From the NCBI GenBank assembly GCA_030685215.1, contig JAUXQB010000106.1, forward strand, positions 1-32,806: a stretch of DNA of 32,806 bases, written 5' to 3'. The position numbers and the translations under genes were made by a program. This document shows positions 32,239-32,806 of the stretch, one piece after another. The notes beneath the pieces are model-generated. The model was not told where the DNA came from and made no database searches. It saw only the letters and a list, made by a program, of their open reading frames with translations. Source of the stretch: Actinomycetota bacterium. GTDB taxonomy: Bacteria; Actinomycetota; Acidimicrobiia; Acidimicrobiales; Ilumatobacteraceae. Positions within the stretch are counted from its first letter, which is position 1, and every line of letters starts with the position of its first letter.

Positions 32239-32796
32239 TCACGCGGGCCGGTACCGCATGGCGACCGCACCCGAGCGGAACTCATGGCGATCCACCAGCT
32301 CGAGCTGGATGCGCTCGCGCAGACCGGCGAGCAACGTCGGCCCGTGTCCGGCAAGGACCGGCTGCACCACGAACTCGTACTCGTCGATCAGCCCCAGATC
32401 TGCCAACGCCAGAGGGAGCGTCACGCCACCCACCCACAGACTCTCGCCCGGCTCCTGCTTGAGCCGATGGACGGCCTGCCCCAAGTCGCCTCGCACCAAC
32501 TCGGCATTCCAATCGACCTCGCTCAGCGTGCTCGACACGACGTACTTCTTCGCCCGGTCGATGCCCTCGGCGAACGGGGTGTCCCACTCACCCATCCAGT
32601 CGGGCCATGTGCCCGTGGCCGGCCGCCGCCACGCCGACTCCATCATCTCGTAGGTCACCCGGCCGAAGAGCAGCGCATCGGCGCGCTCCATCTCCGCGGT
32701 CCAATAGCGCATCGACTCTTCGTCCGGTGGGAGCCCTGCCTCGTGGTGGCAGCAGCCGTCGAGGGTGACGTTGATCGAGTATCGAAGTGTTCTCAT
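32239..32796 (-). CDS. dihydrofolate reductase-like / RibD C-terminal domain protein
   Basis: This 185-residue protein of the RibD C-terminal / DHFR-like family probably reduces a pterin- or pyrimidine-like substrate with NADPH. It starts RTLRYSINVTLDGC, then ADALLFGRVTYEMM with the conserved G-R-x-T-Y, KKYVVSSTL, and the nucleotide-binding ESLWVGGVTLPLAL. The end strand LELVDRHEFRSGAVAMRYRP is typical. The start ATG 32796 lies ten bases from the window edge, so the upstream control region is not visible. It is followed after 77 bases by the serine hydrolase on the same strand. Confidence 0.88.
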   Translation of the reverse strand: MRTLRYSINVTLDGCCHHEAGLPPDEESMRYWTAEMERADALLFGRVTYEMMESAWRRPATGTWPDWMGEWDTPFAEGIDRAKKYVVSSTLSEVDWNAELVRGDLGQAVHRLKQEPGESLWVGGVTLPLALADLGLIDEYEFVVQPVLAGHGPTLLAGLRERIQLELVDRHEFRSGAVAMRYRPA

Positions 32797-32806
32797 CTCA
32801 TGCTCT

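Noticed and set aside
1-32806. tRNA, rRNA, CRISPR arrays, insertion sequences or prophage genes
   Set aside because: No cloverleaf or conserved RNA sequence, no regular spaced repeats, and no transposase or integrase were seen by eye. A covariance-model scan would be the decisive check for small RNAs.

Overview
The window is about 32.8 kb of very GC-rich, tightly packed chromosomal DNA. Its features suggest a high-GC actinobacterium, most likely of the class Acidimicrobiia (Ilumatobacter-like): many GTG starts, four-base GTGA stop/start overlaps, luciferase-like flavoenzymes, acyl-CoA enzymes, and apparently many leaderless genes. This placement rests on style and gene content, not on a marker gene. 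No rRNA, tRNA, CRISPR array, transposase or phage gene was seen.

Layout. (1) 1-989: the end of an alpha/beta hydrolase overlapping a crotonase-fold acyl-CoA enzyme. (2) 990-1288: no ordinary gene, but a large imperfect inverted repeat whose two arms encode nearly the same short cysteine-containing peptide. (3) 1289-4649, minus strand: an MFS transporter, a luciferase-like monooxygenase, an XRE-cupin regulator and a small conserved-looking protein, with a candidate operator before the monooxygenase. (4) 4707-5940: an ECF sigma factor and a one-pass membrane protein that is probably its anti-sigma factor, headed by a four-codon leader ORF. (5) 6066-9819: a HyuA-like ATPase/hydantoinase and, convergently, a DEAD-box RNA helicase with a DbpA-type RNA-binding tail. 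(6) 9921-14151: a 998-residue kinase/M23/aminotransferase fusion, divergent from a thiolase-fold KAS III-like enzyme. (7) 14279-17435, minus: a YczE-like membrane protein and a dimethylglycine/sarcosine dehydrogenase-like flavoprotein. (8) 17546-23741: a three-gene plus-strand unit of an FAD oxidoreductase, a 1196-residue pseudokinase-ATPase-helical repeat protein, and a 145-residue protein I do not recognise. (9) 23807-26389, minus: a secreted 5'-nucleotidase with Ig-like repeats. (10) 26547-31150: an acyl-CoA ligase, a DUF1537 acid-sugar kinase, a PdxA-type dehydrogenase and two GNAT acetyltransferases. (11) 31151-32796, minus: a serine beta-lactamase-like hydrolase and a RibD/DHFR-like reductase.

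How genes may work together. The DUF1537 kinase and the PdxA homologue together suggest breakdown of a four-carbon sugar acid such as a threonate or erythronate. The fusion protein joins a small-molecule kinase to a class III PLP enzyme, as in hydroxylysine or ethanolamine catabolism by phosphorylation and phospho-lyase steps. The sigma/membrane-protein pair is an envelope-to-transcription signalling module. The least explained unit is 17546-23741, where a redox enzyme is translationally coupled to a large signalling-type protein whose kinase and Walker A signatures are both degenerate.

A window-wide regularity: nine start codons have a TANNNT hexamer ending six to nine bases upstream, as expected for -10 elements of leaderless mRNAs. 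Genes inside operons and the secreted nucleotidase instead have Shine-Dalgarno sequences.
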